DNA of 64,000 nucleotides from Bacillota bacterium (lineage in GTDB: Bacteria; Bacillota; Clostridia; Lachnospirales; Lachnospiraceae), in assembly GCA_023392615.1 (NCBI GenBank), contig JAEVYT010000039.1, forward strand, positions 62,001 through 126,000. Reading direction: 5' to 3'. Shown in pieces: positions 26,201 through 35,509 of the stretch (position 1 is the first letter of the stretch; the number at the start of each line of letters is the position of its first letter). The notes under the pieces are model-generated. The model saw nothing but the letters and a program-made list of their open reading frames with translations, had not been told where the DNA came from and did not search any database. A program made the position numbers and the translations under genes.

Positions 26201-27425
26201 TACTATCCTGGCTTATATAATAGCCGGTCGTCATATTAACGGTTCCGTTTTTTACATTATTACCACCACTCGTAACTTGTACTGCTTTGATTAATCCTGA
26301 TTGTATATACTCATTATAGAATTTCGCCGGAGGCATTTGTTGCATAACCATGTATAATTTTGCAACATTGTTTAAATATCCACTTGCGCTAAGGTTATCT
26401 CCCACCGTTTCACCTTTTAAATATTTCTTCACCGGTGTAACATTCCCCCCATCCGTTGTAAAAAGCGTCGGATCAAATATAATCGGAGCGATATGATCAG
26501 CAACAGAAGCTTTACGCAAGATTTCAGCTGTTGTCTTCCAGGTTAAATCATTATTTAAAAAACCATCCGTTGGTCTGGTCTTTGTGATCTTATTAATATT
26601 CTCCCATATATCTGGTAAGTTTCCAACATGCGATTTAGGTGAAAAATAAATCAGGTCAGAACGATCGATCAATCCAAAATTACAATCGAGATTAAGATTT
26701 TGCGGGGTAATCGTTATTACCGTAATTTTGTAATTCGCAATCTGAGTAGGATCCGTTAAACCAAGAACATTCTTTTTAAAGTACTCATAATTAGTACTAG
26801 AATAATAATTTCTTACATAACTAATAGTTTCAGAACGAAAATACTGAATATATGTCTGCCCTGCTTGATAATTGACAGGCAAAGATTTGGAGTCATTTGG
26901 ATTCTGAGCCATTACCCAGTTATAGTCTCCTTTTCCCTTTTTATAGGACGTAACCTTTCCATTACTTAGCGTAACAATAAAACTACCTGTTCCATTGGGA
27001 ACTTTTACAAAGTAGCCATACAAGGAAGCCTGTCCATTCGATCTCCATCCATAATTTGAATCTGATTCATCGAAAGAGAACTGTGTTGTACACTGAGTAT
27101 CATAAGTGTATGTAGATCCCCCGATGTTACCATATGTCTGATTATAGGCTAACTTATCCATATCCACCGGCTCACATCCGCCGATTGTATAACCGATTTC
27201 TGCATATCCTTCATAAGGAACGATCTCTAGAATAATAAACGGATTAGAATCAGTCCCTTTCGCTCCCTCACCGGATGGTAAATTAATTTGTTTATCCGAT
27301 CCTAATATGGCTGCTGCCGATGCATGCGGCTCACTCTTAGAGGCAGATTGAAAACAAAGGTTCCATATAACCAATGATGCTATAGAAATTACAATAACTC
27401 CAACCCCGATTATGATTTTCTTCAT
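23262..27425 (-). CDS. large exported DUF5057-type surface protein (1387 aa)
   Basis: One N-terminal hydrophobic segment (GVGVIVISIASLVIWNLCF, residues 7-25) anchors or exports it. The rest is extracellular in style: Asn/Ser/Thr/Tyr-rich, few Cys, beta-rich. It starts with the DUF5057 signature NPFIILEIVPYEGYAEIGY and has a second ILEIEPS-like block (TTLRILEVEPSKDFVWDG) and a third (RLNILEIKSSSSDGLDL). An Asp-rich stretch near residue 955 (DDDDDDGLPSGGIDG) looks like a calcium site. It ends the type IV pilus gene string, so it may be the pilus-tip adhesin or another pilus-dependent surface protein (inference). No sortase motif seen. Confidence 0.75.
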   Translation of the reverse strand: MKKIIIGVGVIVISIASLVIWNLCFQSASKSEPHASAAAILGSDKQINLPSGEGAKGTDSNPFIILEIVPYEGYAEIGYTIGGCEPVDMDKLAYNQTYGNIGGSTYTYDTQCTTQFSFDESDSNYGWRSNGQASLYGYFVKVPNGTGSFIVTLSNGKVTSYKKGKGDYNWVMAQNPNDSKSLPVNYQAGQTYIQYFRSETISYVRNYYSSTNYEYFKKNVLGLTDPTQIANYKITVITITPQNLNLDCNFGLIDRSDLIYFSPKSHVGNLPDIWENINKITKTRPTDGFLNNDLTWKTTAEILRKASVADHIAPIIFDPTLFTTDGGNVTPVKKYLKGETVGDNLSASGYLNNVAKLYMVMQQMPPAKFYNEYIQSGLIKAVQVTSGGNNVKNGTVNMTTGYYISQDSNYSSTTVFNKGTSNSTYRAAAIWNRNTFLPYELFAKPNGSLDSSVWKTVGIDNYNLTYGENNVSVRHNLYSYNGDCSITQNFMDGGKVPSNSFTKDAFDYYNMSSGSISPSMAIRFLINNQTSITKTTLRILEVEPSKDFVWDGSAYANQYFKKFFPNFNGTFSVTSMTSSEFIGKIEDLNTTYDLIFFGLRSGGMRTSNGSTIYNDQNNMNGRIYSHNGDTIKMASQRFRGLPGTDNPIDVYRLSGNDITNRKLNELKSFMNAGNPVILDDGFYTSSSKATINTSKIDPNSYMYDLADYGKSSSSKVFYADGLNTNQLASILNQITCKIVFGNSKKAVDLSSCYPVIYKDKTKAGNENLPDSQIYINGNNMDYRTLKYNFYIRDTDDSTATYTLKLYIDVNADGRYDPSKENITNLSIKNEQGQDVDFDSLKPGVNYTVTRNLEMSYTGIVPWKLEITSNSYPDGEVRDSVINYSAIKPNAKTRLNILEIKSSSSDGLDLNNSTIKKYISGLNNFDINIKMVTISSFLADLKATSKSIPYILSDDDDDDGLPSGGIDGFDDDMDGVYDFDMIVVGFADMYNDISDQYILSNIQEFINQGRTVLFTHDTTSYINNPNADSLRGYNINRYFRDFLGMDRFGATKGYSTAQSRKDAHKDYASDRNDYSGYIQGYSNGALDRYAQSGSQYASNKNATAGQDWQIADVVTKTNDGQLTQYPYEIPNSFKPADTHSQYYQLDLDNKNIVVWYCLNNSVADKYYSTAYNDTRNNYYIYNLGNVTYSGMGHSKSISDVEAKLFVNTMIAAYNASAKPISIEITNKNISKDSNNVNYVYVDYDIYNTASAVGKDVQKGNDNAEFQRIKFRVYDNNVLLNKTITMSYYAVNMVNGLPAESRLNNIVAHRASNDAVVSTNSLGDIVNSGTEYYIDIPLSDMQNNKMLSSTNFATKLSLHATLTYGTGEPRTISSKLDFILVRRGLFDLD

Positions 27426-27473
27426 ATCAAATCCCTCATTTCTATCATTTAAATCAACGGTTAATTCACAATT

Positions 27474-28070
27474 TTACTCCGGCTCATGCATTTTATTACG
27501 AAGTGCTATCGTATGTGCAGAGGTATAACTAGACGTATCATTCACCATATTAATCTTAAGCTGAATTTCATTCTCTGTTTGATTTTGAGTCAACAAAAAA
27601 TCCGATACATATGAGGACATAATATTGTCGCTAACGTTAAAGTCTGATGTGTTCAAAGTACCGATCTGTGATTTGGTAAACCCATCCTTAATATAGAGGC
27701 TGTGAGCGGTTTTATCAAAGAAGATAACGGTAATATCCGAACCAGAATAGATAATATATGCTGTAATATCAGTTGAAAGTGTTTTTTGCTCCATCCAATA
27801 GCTCTCAATAATAATATCATCAAGTTGATTTGTTACCGTCTGTGAAATCATCTGAAGCTTAATCTCTTTTGAAGCAAATTTATAATTTTTCGACCCTACA
27901 GAGATAAACATTCCTACCATAGAGATCACAATCACTGATATCAACATTGCTACCATAAGCTCTATCAAGGTTAACCCTTTATTGTTCATCTTCAAACTCT
28001 TCTTTAATGATGGTGAATGATTCCATGTCTGATTGACAGGAGTATTTACCGTATTTTTTGCTGTTCCCAT
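27474..28070 (-). CDS. type IV prepilin-like protein (PilW-like minor pilin)
   Basis: A class III N-terminal signal with cleavage before Leu in MNNKG|LTLIELMVAM, the Glu+5 present, followed by the hydrophobic alpha1 helix and a soluble domain of about 145 residues. The leader is unusually long (27 residues before MNNKG) if translation starts at ATG 28070, which fits the AGAGGAG site best; ATG 28079 is also in frame but directly abuts that site. It sits third after two other minor pilins, as pilW-type genes do. Confidence 0.8.
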   Translation of the reverse strand: MGTAKNTVNTPVNQTWNHSPSLKKSLKMNNKGLTLIELMVAMLISVIVISMVGMFISVGSKNYKFASKEIKLQMISQTVTNQLDDIIIESYWMEQKTLSTDITAYIIYSGSDITVIFFDKTAHSLYIKDGFTKSQIGTLNTSDFNVSDNIMSSYVSDFLLTQNQTENEIQLKINMVNDTSSYTSAHTIALRNKMHEPE

Positions 28071-28141
28071 CAACAACATCTCCTCTTTGCATTACAATGC
28101 ATATGCTTATGATTATTATCCAACTGGTTACAATGTTAAAA

Positions 28142-28669
28142 TCATTCTATATAATGATTCCCTGTCATTGAAACCAGGTAAATCGTACTATTCTTGACTC
28201 CATTACCCACTACAATCTGTTTACATTGGCTTGAGAATGCACCGGATGCAGGGTTAAAGTTAATCAACAATACCGGGTTACTTTCACCAATGGTAACCTG
28301 ATCCGTACCATCTGATTGATTAGAATATGTGATTGAGATATCTTTATCCCCAAGCTTCTTTTCGTATATTATAGTCTTAACCACACTTGTCCAATTGCTC
28401 TGTGTAAGTTGAATCGGGGACGTAACAAGGTACATCATATATGCTTCATCGATTGCATCCCATTCTATGGCAAGATATCCGTATGGATAAGCTTTACTAA
28501 TTGTCTCTGCTTGTAGTTTGCTTAATGATGAATCAATTCTCTCGGTTACCTTATCTACATTAGCATGTGATAAATACTTAAGAGACATTGTAGCTCCACC
28601 CGTAAGAACAGCAATAATTGTAATAACTACGATGAGCTCAACTAACGTAACGCCTCTGTTATCCCTCAT
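28142..28669 (-). CDS. type IV prepilin-like protein (GspH/FimT-like minor pilin)
   Basis: MRDNRG|VTLVELIVVITIIAVL is a class III prepilin signal with Glu+5 and a hydrophobic helix; about 145 residues of beta-rich pilin domain follow. The start ATG 28669 has GGAGG eight bases upstream; a GTG at 28675 is in frame but worse placed. It should be cut by PilD and help to initiate the pilus. Length 175 aa is typical for minor pilins of this kind. Confidence 0.83.
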   Translation of the reverse strand: MRDNRGVTLVELIVVITIIAVLTGGATMSLKYLSHANVDKVTERIDSSLSKLQAETISKAYPYGYLAIEWDAIDEAYMMYLVTSPIQLTQSNWTSVVKTIIYEKKLGDKDISITYSNQSDGTDQVTIGESNPVLLINFNPASGAFSSQCKQIVVGNGVKNSTIYLVSMTGNHYIE

Positions 28670-28689
28670 GCCCACTTCCTCCGGTCTGA

Positions 28690-30816
28690 TTAATTTTTTC
28701 TCCAGTTTTCATAAGATATTAATTGTGCAATATTAAGTGCACCCCAATCTTCTTGTACATCATCTGATTTGTTGAGATCAATAAAATAGTCATATAAGTC
28801 AGGATTCGCATCTAATATCATATTGATCAGGCTTGGATTGCATGTTACATTCGCACCTGACAACATATTAACTTTACCACCCGCAATTATTAATCCGGTA
28901 AAGTTATACTTAACATCAACATCTCCTGTGGCAATAATTATACCTTGTTTCCCCATATCGTTCAGCGAATAATTGCCATCTACAAGCGTAACACTGTATT
29001 GTGTTATTCCATCTGGCAATATACCGTTTGGTATATTCTTCAAGGTACCATTATCTGAATCCTTTTTTACCTTCTTTACATTTACCACATTTTCAAATAC
29101 CGATTTTGAACTAATCACATTCTTTTGTAAGGTATGTGATAAATTATTGTACTGTGTACCATAGGTGTTGTCGTATTCAATATTACTGCCCTTAACCACC
29201 TTTGCATCATCATTATATGTAATCAAATTACCTGCTGAGATATAAGTTCCAGGAACAGAATTAATAATGATTTTCCTTATCGGGAAATTATTATATATTT
29301 TATCCGGATAGCACAAATTGAAGTTCTTAAAATATGTTGTTGCTAGCCTGTCCGACTTAAACTTTAAGTAATAATACACTACATTGGCATCATTACCAAA
29401 CTTATAGAACACGCAGGTAACCGGATCATTCAAATCCACATAATAGGATAGTTTACTTTCTTCTCCACTGATTGACTCATTATTAAATATGATATCATCT
29501 GAGCTGATCTGATACATGGGCGTACCGTTGTTATAATAACTTGTATACTCACTCCAACTAACCGGATTATGTCCGACAGCTAATAAATTGGAGGGTACCA
29601 TATAAGCGGTTTGGCTACCTTTTACCGATAAAGATTCACCAGTTTGTACATCCTGATTTGCTCCGGCTGACGCACCTACAGCATCATCAGGATCATAGGA
29701 GACATATCCGTTATTAAAACTGATGTAAGCTCTTCCAGCCAACGAAAGCTTCGTTAGCAAATCTAATTTTAGGTTTGCATTCGCCATATTTACGGTAATC
29801 GCACTGTTTGTATTAGCAGTAGTACCACGGCTATAACCATAATATTCTCCCGCTAGACTTATATTGCTGTTATAGGCATCAACCACCAAATCATCTTGAA
29901 CAAAGGTTTTACCAGTTATATTTAATTCTGTATAAATATTAGGCTGATCCATCTTACTTGTTTGTGAAGTCACCAGGTTCTTGGCCCATATTTCATTTGC
30001 TGAAGAAGAGATATTTAACCTAGCTTTATCCTTAATCGTAATATCTCCGGCCGAGATCACATTACCATTTTGAATTGATAAAGTATTCGTTTCATTACTT
30101 ACATTAATTCCGTCTGCTCCGGCATAAACACCACCTGTAATTACATGGGAGCTCGTAGTAGCCCATAAACCTTGATTTGCAATTATTGAATAATTTATGT
30201 ACGGTTTACTGTCAACAGCCAGTAAAGGTGATATCAAAGAGGAAGATGGCATTGCAATCTTAATATCAGAAGAGACAGAAGTAACAAATCCTTTATTATA
30301 GTTGATGACCTTTAAACCTGTGATCGTAATACTTTTACCTTCTGCAACGACAAAGCCCAACTTACCATTCTCGTTGGTGGAGATTACTTTTGCTCCATTC
30401 CCAGTTACATCGTTAAATTTCATTTCTTTCAGATATACTTGATTGAATCGATCACAAAGCATTTCGTTAAAATCATCCACACTCAGTTTGTTTTTCATCC
30501 CATCCACAAAGGTGTTCTGAAATAATGCTTCTCTTGTTGAATCATCCGTTGACGAGAATTTACCAAGTGCTGTTTCATAGGCTGTAGCAATTGTGGCTGC
30601 TACGTCTTCTGTCAGGCTTACCTTTACCTCATTCAGTGCCTGTTCCGCTGAATAGAAAGTTTGTTTAGATTGCCTGCTGATCTTTTTCATCTCAACGTTG
30701 GTAAGCGCAGCTGAAATCACTATCGTACCTAAGGTAGCGATAAAGACAAAGCTAATAATAACAAATATTAATGACGCACCTTTATTATTTAACCGAACAC
30801 GTTTCGATTGCTTCAT
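28690..30816 (-). CDS. large PilX-like pilus assembly protein (708 aa)
   Basis: The N-terminus reads NNKGASLIFVIISFVFIATL, a PilX_N-type hydrophobic helix in which the prepilin Glu+5 is replaced (Ile or Phe), followed by EMKKISRQSKQTFYSAEQAL, typical of PilX-like proteins. The remaining 640 residues are Ser/Thr/Asn-rich and beta-like, much longer than Gram-negative PilX (about 200 aa). AAAGGAG precedes ATG 30816, two bases after the stop of the previous gene. It may carry an exposed binding domain on the minor-pilin complex (inference). Confidence 0.72.
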   Translation of the reverse strand: MKQSKRVRLNNKGASLIFVIISFVFIATLGTIVISAALTNVEMKKISRQSKQTFYSAEQALNEVKVSLTEDVAATIATAYETALGKFSSTDDSTREALFQNTFVDGMKNKLSVDDFNEMLCDRFNQVYLKEMKFNDVTGNGAKVISTNENGKLGFVVAEGKSITITGLKVINYNKGFVTSVSSDIKIAMPSSSLISPLLAVDSKPYINYSIIANQGLWATTSSHVITGGVYAGADGINVSNETNTLSIQNGNVISAGDITIKDKARLNISSSANEIWAKNLVTSQTSKMDQPNIYTELNITGKTFVQDDLVVDAYNSNISLAGEYYGYSRGTTANTNSAITVNMANANLKLDLLTKLSLAGRAYISFNNGYVSYDPDDAVGASAGANQDVQTGESLSVKGSQTAYMVPSNLLAVGHNPVSWSEYTSYYNNGTPMYQISSDDIIFNNESISGEESKLSYYVDLNDPVTCVFYKFGNDANVVYYYLKFKSDRLATTYFKNFNLCYPDKIYNNFPIRKIIINSVPGTYISAGNLITYNDDAKVVKGSNIEYDNTYGTQYNNLSHTLQKNVISSKSVFENVVNVKKVKKDSDNGTLKNIPNGILPDGITQYSVTLVDGNYSLNDMGKQGIIIATGDVDVKYNFTGLIIAGGKVNMLSGANVTCNPSLINMILDANPDLYDYFIDLNKSDDVQEDWGALNIAQLISYENWRKN

Positions 30817-30818
30817 AA

Positions 30819-32003
30819 TTAATTCTCCTTTGCGGACTGAAAGGTTACATATGCCTTATCAAGGACTTGTGTTGCAAGGGTTCCCTCAGGATAAATGGAT
30901 ACGCTTATATCATAAATCCTGTGATTTTTATTCTGCAGAGTATAAAGATTTTTGTTGGAAGCAGCCACACTGTTTATCAAAGTCCCTTGATAGTTCGTAA
31001 ATATTGTGGATACTCCACTGTTAGTATCATTCGTTGTAACATTTATATTGGTCGCTAAATTACTTTTTTGATTGACCAAGTAAAAATTGATTTTTGTACC
31101 ATTGTTATTAATTTTAATTACATCATTGCCTGTAAACATGGAAGGAGTGTAAAAGAAATAAACATTTCCATCGATTGTTGCTCCCTCAGGAATTAAAGTA
31201 GATCCATTAAATACACTGGTTGAATCCGTGTAAGTTTTCTCAAGTGAACCACTTCCTATCTTAGCACTATAGCCAACATTACATTTCACATTCAACGAAG
31301 AGGTTAAGTTATCCTTAAGTATATCCAATGTAATTAATTTTTTTGTAGCATACTTTATATCATCACTTAAGGATGATGCAGGATCTACAGGAGTTGCAAG
31401 TCCTCCTAAAAATCCAAGATACTGAGATATAAAATTGGTATATGCGATTGAATCATAATCATTCTTTAGGTCAACAATTGTTACTTTGCTTGCATCTAGC
31501 TTCATCAGATTCGGCATCTCGTAATTATTCATTGTTTTATCGTATTTTGAATCACTGTATGTTGATGTGTCCAATTTAATCATTACATCAAAAGACGTTC
31601 CGCGATCTTTCACATTCTCAATTGCCAAATAATATGAAGTTCGATTCGGAGTTGTTAGGTATGCCGGAGTCGCCGGTTTGTATTTGGAATCACTTATCAT
31701 GTATTCCCCATAGCTATTATTTTGTAAATTATAATAACCATTTGCCCCATCATTCAGATTACTGCTGATTATCTTAAAATCAGTTCCATGAAATTGATTA
31801 ATTGTATCTTCTAAGGACATGGTATCCAGTGATTCTAGTATGTTCTGAGCCAGTGTGGAAGCTTTCTGATCCTTGCTTGTCTTCGCGTTCACTTTGGTAA
31901 CGGTGGCAAAAGTGTTCATAGCAGTAACAAACAATATTGCCAGAATTACGATGCTTACCAGCACTTCTACCAAAGAAAATCCTTTGTTATTCTGCAATTT
32001 CAC
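30819..32003 (-). CDS. type IV prepilin-like protein (PilV-like minor pilin)
   Basis: MKLQNNKG|FSLVEVLVSIVILAILF is a textbook class III signal with Glu+5. The soluble part (about 370 residues) is larger than usual for PilV. I start it at GTG 32003, eight bases after GGGAGG; ATG 32030 upstream is in frame but lies before the ribosome site. It ends two bases before the PilX-like gene. It probably forms, with that protein and the two following pilins, the priming minor-pilin complex. Confidence 0.8.
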   Translation of the reverse strand: MKLQNNKGFSLVEVLVSIVILAILFVTAMNTFATVTKVNAKTSKDQKASTLAQNILESLDTMSLEDTINQFHGTDFKIISSNLNDGANGYYNLQNNSYGEYMISDSKYKPATPAYLTTPNRTSYYLAIENVKDRGTSFDVMIKLDTSTYSDSKYDKTMNNYEMPNLMKLDASKVTIVDLKNDYDSIAYTNFISQYLGFLGGLATPVDPASSLSDDIKYATKKLITLDILKDNLTSSLNVKCNVGYSAKIGSGSLEKTYTDSTSVFNGSTLIPEGATIDGNVYFFYTPSMFTGNDVIKINNNGTKINFYLVNQKSNLATNINVTTNDTNSGVSTIFTNYQGTLINSVAASNKNLYTLQNKNHRIYDISVSIYPEGTLATQVLDKAYVTFQSAKEN

Positions 32004-32094
32004 TTTCACACCTCCCATTACTTTTATCAAAAATCAACATATCTTGTGTTAATCATGATAAAGTTGTTGCACATTGACTTATCATTGTCTATTC

Positions 32095-32889
32095 TTAGTT
32101 TTCACTCTGCTTCTGCTTAGAAGGAACCTCTATTGTTCCAAATACATTTTTTGATCCTATGCTAAGGTTATTGATTTCAGGCGCTTTATATTCTACACCT
32201 TCACCTATCAAGTGATACATATTAATTGACATCGTACCGGATATATTACCCGTCTCTGTATCATATGATAATGAAACATCTCCTACATTACATTTCTCAG
32301 GATAGTTTTTCAAATATTCCAAACATTTTTTATAGCTTTCGTATGTAGACCGAAAGGTTAGGTTTAAAGTCACCTTATATCCTGCAAGATTTTTTAATGC
32401 TTCCAGTTTTTTTGCATTCACCTTAATTTGATTTGCTTCTGTTGGGTTATCCCCATTTGCCTTTGATAATTCATTATCAGCATCTTTTACATTAGTATCA
32501 TCCGATTTCTTCTCTACCATATTTGTTCCATTAAAGAGAAATGCCAGATTTTTAAAAGCTACAGAATTAACTTCAAGTCCTGTATTATCTACAAGATTTT
32601 TAACAAACATAACATTTTTCTCATCACTTGTTCCATTGCCATAGGAGGCAAGTAATTGACTATATTGCTGCTGTAAGTCATTATTTTCTTTAACTATTTT
32701 ATCCTTATCATTGATTTTTTTCTGAAGATCATCATGTCTTATCTCTAATTTATCTATGTTATTATTAATGATGTCCGCCTTTTTCATATTACTGCTATAA
32801 ACAAAATAATAGCTTACCCAAAGGAATGCCAGAGATAGTACGATTAACAACAACTTAATATCTTTTTTAGAAATCTTAATATTCTTCAT
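32095..32889 (-). CDS. pilO: PilO-like inner-membrane alignment protein
   Basis: A short cytosolic N-terminus, one membrane span (LLLIVLSLAFLWVSYYFVYS, residues 13-32), a coiled coil (about residues 38-80) and a ferredoxin-like periplasmic-side domain (FRSTYESYKKCLEYLKNYP). This is the PilO architecture: with PilN it links PilM in the cytosol to the pilus. It begins one base after the pilMN stop codon. Sequence similarity to Gram-negative PilO is weak, so the call rests on topology, motifs and position. Confidence 0.8.
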   Translation of the reverse strand: MKNIKISKKDIKLLLIVLSLAFLWVSYYFVYSSNMKKADIINNNIDKLEIRHDDLQKKINDKDKIVKENNDLQQQYSQLLASYGNGTSDEKNVMFVKNLVDNTGLEVNSVAFKNLAFLFNGTNMVEKKSDDTNVKDADNELSKANGDNPTEANQIKVNAKKLEALKNLAGYKVTLNLTFRSTYESYKKCLEYLKNYPEKCNVGDVSLSYDTETGNISGTMSINMYHLIGEGVEYKAPEINNLSIGSKNVFGTIEVPSKQKQSEN

Positions 32890-32890
32890 A

Positions 32891-34522
32891 CTATTTCGCC
32901 TCCTCTGTAATATCTTTTGGTACTGTATAATTAGCAGTCACAGAAAAGCTCAATTTTGGTAATCCGACGTTATCTTTATCCTCAGTAACACCGGCAGTTC
33001 TTACATTTTCCAACAGATTTATGGACTTTAATTGAGTTAACGTCATCGCACAGGTCTCCATTGAATCTACAGTAAAATTAATCGTAACCTCAGACCCAGT
33101 AACCGTAATGGAATGAACAGTAGTTTGTGTAGGCAGCTTTGCTTCTAATTCATTGATCAGCGGAAGTAACTGCTCATTACTGCTATAGGATAGGATTTTG
33201 AGCGCACCCAATCCGGTAATCCTATCTTTTAGATCCAGGTTTTTCGAATATATCCCATTGATACTGCTCATTTTATTAATTTCAGTTGTTAATCTCGCTT
33301 GTTCAAATCGTGCCGAAAATAGTTGTTGTGCAGAAACCAGCCAAAGAACGATAGAAGTTAATGCCACGAGCGAACTTATCGTTATAACAGCAACCATATC
33401 ATTTTTTCTGGTTACTTTCTCCATATACTTCTTAGCAACCATTCCAATCGGTGCTATACTTGCACCACTCACTGCTATAAAATCATACTTTTTAAAATCA
33501 TCTGCCGCCTTTTCATTTGCAAAGGTAACACCTTGAAATGACAGAATCGTTTTGGCTTCTATTCCAACCTCATTCCCAAACAATCTCTCTAAACCAAGAA
33601 TCTGTGCACCCTGTCCGGTTAAAACAATTGATCTGATCCTGTCATCCTTTTTCTTGGTACCGTAATAATCCACTACACGTACTACATTACTAATGAGAAA
33701 ACGTAAGGATTCGGTAATCTCTACAGACGGATCCAACGGTGCAACCTCTCCATCTTCACTCGGATTATAATAAATCTCTCTCTCGGAAAAATTACTATTA
33801 ATATAGGATTTTTCTTTCAACTCAGTAAATGCATCTTCCGGTTTAATATTTAACTGTTCGTTTTCACTGATCGCTGTAAGAATTGAATCATACCCATAAG
33901 GAATTACCCTTTGTAATTCGAGTACATCCTTTTTCATTACATTGACCATCGTACTCTGTTCATTAATGTGAATAAACATACTTGTGTCATTTGTTGCCTC
34001 ATGTTGATAAACTTGGAAAACACTATTACCAACATAATCAATGGATGCTACCTTTAACTTAAGTATTTCTGCTAATCGATAATAAGCCATTAACAAATTA
34101 CTATGTACCGCTAAAACCAATAGTCTATAATTTTTAAGTTCTTTCGTATTTACTTTCTCCATTATAATATGGGAAAGAGTGTATTCCTTCACATCAATCG
34201 GAAAATAATCCGTTGCATTTGCTTCTATTACATCCTTAATCTTATTTTCTTTCACAAAAGGAATAATCACTTCACGATTCACAATTTTGGATGAAGATAT
34301 CGTAAATACTACTTGTGTAAGGTGTATCCCTTCCTTCTTGATAGCCGAACCAATTGCAGAAGCTACTGCTTCAATATCCTTGATATATCCATCCTCTACA
34401 GCATCCGCAGGTGTGTCAATCACTATTGTCTGAAAGATTTTCGGATTCTTTTGATTTAAATTTGCGACACAAATTTTTGTAATCTTTGCCCCAATCTCAA
34501 AGCTTAACACTTTTGTACCCAT
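32891..34522 (-). CDS. pilM: PilM-PilN fusion protein
   Basis: Residues about 1-370 are an actin-fold PilM ATPase: TKVLSFEIGAKITKICVANL, then SIVLTGQGAQILGLERLFG. At about residue 380 a membrane span follows (VAVITISSLVALTSIVLWLV), then a coiled coil and a PilN-like domain (LLPLINELEAKLPTQTTVHS). PilM and PilN are separate in most species; here one 543-residue chain combines both and a PilO gene follows, so the M-N-O order is kept. ATG 34522 has GGAGG six bases upstream; the frame extends 11 residues further but without a better site. Confidence 0.85.
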   Translation of the reverse strand: MGTKVLSFEIGAKITKICVANLNQKNPKIFQTIVIDTPADAVEDGYIKDIEAVASAIGSAIKKEGIHLTQVVFTISSSKIVNREVIIPFVKENKIKDVIEANATDYFPIDVKEYTLSHIIMEKVNTKELKNYRLLVLAVHSNLLMAYYRLAEILKLKVASIDYVGNSVFQVYQHEATNDTSMFIHINEQSTMVNVMKKDVLELQRVIPYGYDSILTAISENEQLNIKPEDAFTELKEKSYINSNFSEREIYYNPSEDGEVAPLDPSVEITESLRFLISNVVRVVDYYGTKKKDDRIRSIVLTGQGAQILGLERLFGNEVGIEAKTILSFQGVTFANEKAADDFKKYDFIAVSGASIAPIGMVAKKYMEKVTRKNDMVAVITISSLVALTSIVLWLVSAQQLFSARFEQARLTTEINKMSSINGIYSKNLDLKDRITGLGALKILSYSSNEQLLPLINELEAKLPTQTTVHSITVTGSEVTINFTVDSMETCAMTLTQLKSINLLENVRTAGVTEDKDNVGLPKLSFSVTANYTVPKDITEEAK

Positions 34523-34606
34523 AAAGCCTCCATTCTGCACTTTGGCAGCTCCCATATCTAAATTGTATCATTCTTAAATTATCTGATTGTACTTTTTAAC
34601 ATACAT

Positions 34607-35392
34607 TTATATAAATGCACGTAGATACCAATGAATTAATTGGTCTCCATAAAGCATCGCAATAAGGATCCCAGCTGATAAATATGGTCCCATTGCAAGC
34701 ATTCGATCTGCGTGACTAATTTTCATTCTCGTTATGTGTATGATTGATCCGACTAGACATCCAAGGAATAATGCTAATAAAATATTCTTCCATCCAAGGA
34801 TTGCTCCCGCAACTGCCATAAGTTTAATATCTCCACCACCTATGGCATTCCCATGGGTTATTATAAAAATAAGATATAATATCCCACTAACACAAAAAAA
34901 GCCAATAAAGTATAGTCCCCAATTGCGGTAATCCAGTCCAACCCTTATCAGCCCTGCCACTAACAGAAATAAATTTATTTTTTCGGGTATTTCATATGTT
35001 CTAAAATCAATTACACTTAGTACAACAAGTGCGGATGCGACCAAACAGAATAGTACACTTGTCATATGATAACTGAGTGATCTCTCTGCCACTCCCGGCA
35101 ATCCTCTGATAAGAAATATAAAAACATAAATAATTCCGTTTAAAAACTCAATTAGTGGATACTGCATACTAATTGATTCACCACAATTTCGGCACTTCCC
35201 TTTTAATATAATATAACTAAATACCGGAATCAAATCCCGGCTTCTTAAATTCGCGCCACATCCCATACAATGGGATCTGTTCTGAATAACGCTTTCCCCT
35301 TGAGGTATTCTGTAAATACATACATTAAGAAAGCTTCCTATGAGAATACCGTATATTAATATGATAGCAGTAATTATTATGCTAATAGTCAT
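34607..35392 (-). CDS. pilD: prepilin peptidase / N-methyltransferase
   Basis: An A24-family membrane aspartyl protease that cuts class III signals and methylates the new N-terminus. Two CxxC pairs lie in the cytosolic loop (CMGCGANLRSRDLIPVFSYI and GKCRNCGES). The catalytic Asp residues are in VLSVIDFRTYEIPE and in GGGDIKLMA, next to the GxGD motif. About seven to eight membrane spans over 261 residues match the family. All the pilins of this locus are likely substrates. It lies just after the hairpin that follows the major pilin gene, so its expression may be much lower than that of pilA. Confidence 0.93.
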   Translation of the reverse strand: MTISIIITAIILIYGILIGSFLNVCIYRIPQGESVIQNRSHCMGCGANLRSRDLIPVFSYIILKGKCRNCGESISMQYPLIEFLNGIIYVFIFLIRGLPGVAERSLSYHMTSVLFCLVASALVVLSVIDFRTYEIPEKINLFLLVAGLIRVGLDYRNWGLYFIGFFCVSGILYLIFIITHGNAIGGGDIKLMAVAGAILGWKNILLALFLGCLVGSIIHITRMKISHADRMLAMGPYLSAGILIAMLYGDQLIHWYLRAFI

Positions 35393-35450
35393 AGGGTTCT
35401 CACTTTCTGAGTTTATTCGTAGTAAATAGGTTTATGTAAAGGTAAAGATA

Positions 35451-35486
35451 AGTATTCTCTACAGGAATGCTCCTGTAGAGAATACT
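35451..35486. terminator. 16-bp perfect hairpin between pilA and pilD
   Basis: AGTATTCTCTACAGGA (35451-35466) and TCCTGTAGAGAATACT (35471-35486) pair perfectly around ATGC. It lies 24 bases after the major pilin stop. On the minus strand the T-run is weak (TTATCTTT), so partial termination or 3'-end protection of pilin mRNA is likely. Confidence 0.7.
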
Positions 35487-35509
35487 ATTTTATATAAACC
35501 AACTTTTAT

